A stretch of DNA of 64,000 nucleotides from Pochonia chlamydosporia 170. Lineage: Eukaryota > Ascomycota > Sordariomycetes > Hypocreales > Clavicipitaceae. Of the stretch, positions 59,230 through 64,000 are shown piece after piece; position 1 is the first letter of the stretch, and every line of letters starts with the position of its first letter. Under the pieces are notes generated by a model. That model did not search any database. It was not told the origin of the DNA and saw only the letters and a list, made by a program, of their open reading frames with translations. The stretch spans positions 1-64,000 of the forward strand of contig NW_019154043.1 in NCBI RefSeq assembly GCF_001653235.2, read 5' to 3'. Both the position numbers and the translations under genes were made by a program.

Positions 59230-60232
59230 ACCAATTTAACCTAACTTGTAACCCCTCGCAGTTAGATTATTATCTCGCTAAATACATTTTAGTTAGATTA
59301 AACGTTATTTTAATTAGAGACTGCTTCTCCTAGTTAAATTGCTATTAGTTAATTTAATCTAACCTATATCTTTAATCTTTATAGCTTAAAGCTAATAGCA
59401 GCAATAAGCTATTAGAAATATAGTAGCAATATTATAAAGGTTTAATTAAGCGAGTAGTTAGTTAATCTTCTTGTCCTTTTATACTAATAAGCATTACTCT
59501 TTTATTATTAGCTATACCTCTATCTTAAGATAGAGGCTTTTCTTAACTAGAGCGACTAGGTTAATAGCTCTATCTAATATACTCTAATACTAGCCCACTA
59601 CTACTATAAGGGTAAGATAATACCCTTCTTGCTCTATAACTGTAGACTCTAAGTTATCCTAATGTTATACCGATTAAGATAAGTTTATAGCGATAAGACT
59701 ATCTTTTCTGCGCTACTAAATAATATTTTGTCTTAGCTAATATTATAGGTATTAATAGCAAATCTATAGCTATTTAAGAAAGGTTTAGATATTTTAATTA
59801 GTGCTCTTGCTACTAAGAAAGAGAGCTAAATTAATATTTATTATTAGCAAGAGTAAAGGTCTATATATAACGTTTATACTTATTAAGTAGTGCTAAACTA
59901 TTTCCCGCCTTGCTATCTCTATCTACCTTATTGCCTTTGCTTAGTAACTATACTAGAAATACGTTATATCCCAAAAGCGCTCTTTAGCCGCAAGCTATTA
60001 AGCTTACTGGTAAGGCAGAAATCTTATAATTAGCATACTTGTCTTTCTATAGCATTATAAGCCTCGCTAAATAGTCCTTTTTCTAGCCTATTATAGCTCT
60101 ATATCTCTCCCAGTAGTATTAAATCGCTAGCTATCTATAATAAGGGTATAGTACTATAGCGCTAATATAGGCAACAGGCTAGAGCTTATTGTAATACTTA
60201 TTAAGCTTTATCCACGCCAGATGAATATAGTT

Positions 60233-60721
60233 TGTTAGCCCAAAACAAACACACTTTATTAGCCCAAAACAAACACACCTAAGAGCTCAGAGCGCCCTGC
60301 AAAATACCGCACTTACATGCAGCTTATTAGCAATTTAGTCTAGATTATCACTTTCCTTTAGTCTAAGTAGTTAGAATCCTTCTAATTACCTAGATTAAAT
60401 GGTATTTAATTCTTAATTGCTTTAGTCTTTCTGGGAGACTTCTAAGATATTATTTGGTGGTGCACCTTCGCGAGGTGTAACCTGTAGCAAAGAAAGGTGC
60501 TCTTAGTTAATAAGGGATTTAGTAAATAAGCATTAAATGTATTAAGTAAATAGCTCTAGTTAAGAAAAAATTGCAGTTAAGTCTATTAATTAAGAATTAT
60601 CTGGCTAGAGGGGGAAGAACCTCCCTTTTATCTGTGTGCTAGCTATAAGATCAAATAAAAACTCTAAGTCCCTTTTTCCTATCCCTTGTTAGGGCCCCAA
60701 GTGTGAGCAATTCCGCTCACA
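60233..60721 (-). repeat. LTR-B copy, minus orientation
   Basis: Plus strand starts TGTTAGCCCAAAACAAACAC and ends TTCCGCTCACA, the reverse complement of the LTR-B start. It has one copy of the roughly 140-base internal unit that is doubled in the 18.5-kb copy, and a 24-base tandem duplication near its 3' end (GTGTGTTTGTTTTGGGCTAA on the LTR strand). No matching five-base flanks are found. Confidence 0.8.
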
Positions 60722-61743
60722 TACTATAAACTATAGTAGATAACTAGTAAAATACTACTAAGTAGGTAACCTAGTATAGTTAAACCTTTATAATATAAAG
60801 ACTAACTAACTATATAGGAAACTTAACTAGGTAATAGTAAAATACACAGTAATAGAAGTACTAATTCTCCTAATAGTCTAACTAGATATTCTAAGGGGCA
60901 TCTATAATATCTTTTATATAGACCTACTAGAGTATATAGTAACTAATCTGCTTTCCTTCTAGCACCTTATAGACTCCTACCTAGGCCTAAACCTTATACT
61001 AATAGAATAAGACTAGGCAATATAGGAGTATAAGGTTAAGAAAGTTCTAGCTGCTAAGAATACACTAGAATAGAAATACTAAAGAAATATACTAGTAAAA
61101 TAGATAGGCTATATATAACTAATATAGAAGCTACTAGAGGCTATAGAGAATACTAAGGCGCTTATAAGGTTTAAGTTATAATAGAGAGATATTAGGATAA
61201 GTAATAAACCTAGATAGTACTAAACTAAGAAAAATAGTAAGCCTAAATAAGGCAAGAATTAATTAATACTAACTACTAATTATTCTTCTTAAAGAGTATA
61301 TATAAAATATATAGCAAACTAAACTAAATAATAAAAATAAGCATATAGAGTATAAAGCATAATAATAGTAGCCTAGACTAAAAATAATAATAAGCCTAAA
61401 GGAGTAATAAATAGGATATAAACTAGGCCCTATTAGAAGCATACTAAGTAATAATAGGCAATATAAGAGTAACTAAATAGTTACTATAGTAAAGGGAAAA
61501 AGAGAGTAAAAGGATTCTCTATCTTATTCTTCCCACTCTCTTTAAGCTCTAGGTTAAGTATAGATAGCAGCAGAGAAGGCAATAGGCTAGGCGCTAGTAG
61601 CAGTAATAAGCTAAATAGCAGTAATAGACTAGGAAATAGTAGGATAGCATGCTACTTTTAAGCTAGGGTAGAGCTAGCAATAATATTAGCTAGATAGTAA
61701 ATATTATAGTAAATACTATAAATGCTATTAAAGAGCTAATAGG

Positions 61744-62732
61744 AGATATTATTATCTAGTTAGAAAGTTATAGTTAGCTAGAAAGAACTAGCTAGATTAT
61801 AGGGTAAAAGTAATAAGGTAAAGTTATTATATAGGCCTTTCCTATAGCAGCTAAGATTAATAGTAGTAGTAAAGCTAGAAATAACCTTACTAGACCTATA
61901 ATTAGCCTAAGCAGCTAACTTAGTAGCATTATAATAGCAGATAAGAGTAAGAAACTTAGCTATAAGCTTAATATTATGCCTCTTCTATCTAGGAGTAGCT
62001 TTAATAGTAGGAATAAAAATAGCTCTCTTTTTAGTAGTAACTTGCTATATTAAGTAGATTATATAGCATAAGTAAGAGTTTAATATAAGGTTTTATAGGT
62101 TCTAGTTATAGTAATAATATGCCTTCTTATAGGCTTTATAGGTATTACCCTACTCTAAAATATAAGAGGTATAGCCCTTCTTATGCAGGTTATTTTAGTA
62201 CAGCTTATAGAGCTAGGCTCTCTTCTTACTATTAGAGAGCTTCTTATCGCTAGAATTACCTTCTACTGTATAATAGCTAAGATAGCAATAAGATAACCTA
62301 TTATAGTAAGAGAGAGGCAGAGAAGCACTAGCAGTAATAGATATAGTAGCAAACTAGAAATAAATAGTATACAGAAAGGTATAATATAGGATATAATAAG
62401 AGATAGATTAGTTATTAGTAAGAGTAATAAATAGTAGTAGGTAGTTATATAGTAGTAGAAAGTAAGAAATTATAAAGATTTCTAGTAAGAAGAATAATTA
62501 GATTATAATATTAGAAGGAGAAGAGTTAAGAGAAAGAAAGAATTATGTAAGATATTTTTATACTATAAACTAGAGAGAGTAGGGTAATAATAATAAGGCT
62601 CTATACTATACTAATTACTCTATATAATAAATCTATAGTACTAGTAACTATATATATATAATAATAATAAAGAGTATAAGGCCTACCTCCTAATATAAAG
62701 AAGTAAATATAAAAGCAAGTAGTAAGAGAGTA
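61744..62732 (+). repeat. tandem unit copy 1 (LTR-A internal-type sequence)
   Basis: About 990 bases that recur, with C/T- and G/A-type differences, at 62965-63982. Both copies end in the same TAAGAGAGTA-like bases immediately before an LTR-A start. No coding potential can be read. Confidence 0.8.
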
Positions 62733-62958
62733 TATTATAGATTTAAGTATAACGCTTAGATCTTAGGAAAGAAGGAGATAGGCATATAGAGAGAGCTACC
62801 TAAGAACCTACTATAGGTCTAGACTAGAGCTTAACTAGACCCTATAAGGGTGCTACTAGGAATTATACTAACCCCTTTCTTCTTCTTCTCTTCCCCTTAT
62901 AAGAAAAGTTACTATTAGTAACGCTAGTTTGCAGGAGCCCCTAGGCTAGTCCCTTACA
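62733..62958 (+). repeat. LTR-A copy between tandem units
   Basis: Full-length LTR-A (TATTATAGATTT ... CCCTTACA) lying exactly between the two internal-type units. Its flanks (GAGTA, AATAG) do not match, as expected for an LTR inside a tandem array rather than a solo insertion. Confidence 0.82.
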
Positions 62959-62964
62959 AATAGA

Positions 62965-63982
62965 AGATATTATTATCTAGTTAGAAAGTTATAATTAGCT
63001 AGAAAGAACTAGCTAGATTATAGGGTAAAAGTAATAAGATAAAGTTATTATATAGGCCTTTCCTATAGTAGTTAAGATTAATAGTAGTAATAAGGCTAGA
63101 AATAATCTTACTAGACCTATAATTAGCCTAGGTAGTAGACTTAATAGTATTATAATAGTAGCTAAGAGTAAGAAACTTAGCTATAAGCTTAATATAGTAT
63201 GCCTTTTATCTAGGAGTAGCCTTAATAGTAGAAATAAAAATAGCTCTCTTTTTAGTAGTAACTTACTATATTAAGCAAATTATATAGTATAAGTAAGAGT
63301 TTAATATAAGATTTTATAGGTTCTAATTATAGTAATAATATACTATCTTATAAGCTTTATAGGTACTATTTTACCCTAGAATATAAAAAGTATAGCTTTT
63401 CTTATATAGGTTATTCTAATATAGCCTATAAAGCTACTTTTTCTTCTTACTATTAGAGAGTTTCTTATTACTAGAGTTACTCTCTATCTTATAATAGCTA
63501 AAATAGTAGTAAGATAGGTTATTATTATAAGAGAGAGACTAGAGAGTACTAATAGTAGTAAATATAATAATAGATTAAAAGTAAATAGCATATAGAAAGT
63601 AGTAATAAAGAATATAATATAGGATAAGTTAGGTAATAATAAGTATAAGAAGTAATAGTAGGCAGTTAACTAGTAGTAAAAATAGGAGATTTATAAAGTT
63701 TACTTAAAGAGAGAATACTTAGATTATAATATTAGAAGAAAGAGAGATAAAAGAAAGAAAAAAGCAAGTAGATTATTTTTATAGGTAATATTAATAGAAG
63801 TAAAATTATAATAATATAGCTTTATATTAGGCTAATTACTCTATATAATAAACCTATTATACTAATAACTATATATATATAATAATAGAGACTAAAACCT
63901 AAGGTAAAAGTAATAAGAATAACTACTAAAATCTACTTATAAGTAGAGAGAAGTATATATAAAAGTAAGTAGTAAAAGAGTA
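62965..63982 (+). repeat. tandem unit copy 2
   Basis: Second copy of the 61744 unit, about 29 bases longer through indels. Confidence 0.8.
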
Positions 63983-64000
63983 TATTATAGATTTAAGTAT
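63983..64000 (+). repeat. LTR-A start, cut by the window end
   Basis: TATTATAGATTTAAGTAT matches the first 18 bases of the LTR-A copy at 62733, giving a period of 1250 bases. Confidence 0.75.

Larger units (their letters stand above)
59230..64000. other. AT-rich RIP-affected block to the window end
   Basis: Highly AT-rich, CA/TG-depleted DNA. Apart from the LTR-B copy and the tandem LTR-A units listed separately, no gene or parsable transposon protein is seen. Confidence 0.8.

Noticed and set aside
58836..59234. 132-codon minus-strand frame near the 59-kb boundary
   Set aside because: Begins and ends in AT-rich spacer, and no motif is recognised.

Overview
The window looks like a chromosome segment from a filamentous ascomycete (Pezizomycotina). 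Recognisable genes carry short introns of about 50-100 bases with GTRAGT-like donors, CTRAC-like branch points and YAG acceptors. The gene families are typical of such fungi: HET and NACHT/nucleoside-phosphorylase incompatibility proteins, a fungal rhodopsin-domain membrane protein, an AMID-like flavoprotein, a proteinase K-like subtilase and a SYG1/XPR1 phosphate exporter. Long AT-rich blocks have almost no CA or TG dinucleotides, abundant TA, and coding remnants full of TAG/TAA stops. That is the signature of repeat-induced point mutation (RIP).

Layout. 1-10.4 kb is a balanced-GC segment with small hypothetical genes, a HET pseudogene, a chromodomain gene (-) and a five-exon rhodopsin-domain gene (-). 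It ends in an amidohydrolase N-terminus cut off where the first AT block begins. 10.4-22 kb is a RIP-mutated nest: Ty3/gypsy pol in two orientations, a pogo/Fot1-like transposase, and solo LTRs of three families (called A, B and C here). 22-24.7 kb is a small island with a candidate secreted cationic peptide gene (-), a solo LTR-C and a HET gene (-). 25-31 kb is AT-rich again and contains a RIP-killed aminoglycoside-phosphotransferase-like gene. 31-43.2 kb is the main gene island: two related UDP-glycosyltransferases (-) flanking a decayed ABCB transporter (+), a FkbM-methyltransferase fragment (-) and an intact AMID-like oxidoreductase (+). 43.7-44.5 kb holds the 3' end of a pogo transposase. 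45.1-46.6 kb is an intact secreted subtilisin. 47.7-47.9 kb has two nested hairpins, and 48.3-48.6 kb a broken NLR-type nucleoside phosphorylase fragment. 49-54.3 kb is AT-rich with LTR-A copies, a minisatellite and a decayed proline-rich reading frame. 55.4-58.4 kb is an intact SYG1/XPR1-like gene. 59.2-64 kb is AT-rich with an LTR-B copy and a 1.25-kb tandem LTR-A unit.

How the parts relate. The window reads as accessory, subtelomere-like or dispensable sequence in which gene islands survive between RIP-mutated transposon blocks. The UGT/ABC/FkbM/flavoprotein stretch resembles the remains of a secondary-metabolite or detoxification locus whose exporter and one glycosyltransferase have broken. 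The several HET/NLR genes and fragments fit a fast-evolving self/non-self recognition region. Exon joins were worked out by eye from splice signals and reading phase. Family names come from motif recognition, not database searches.
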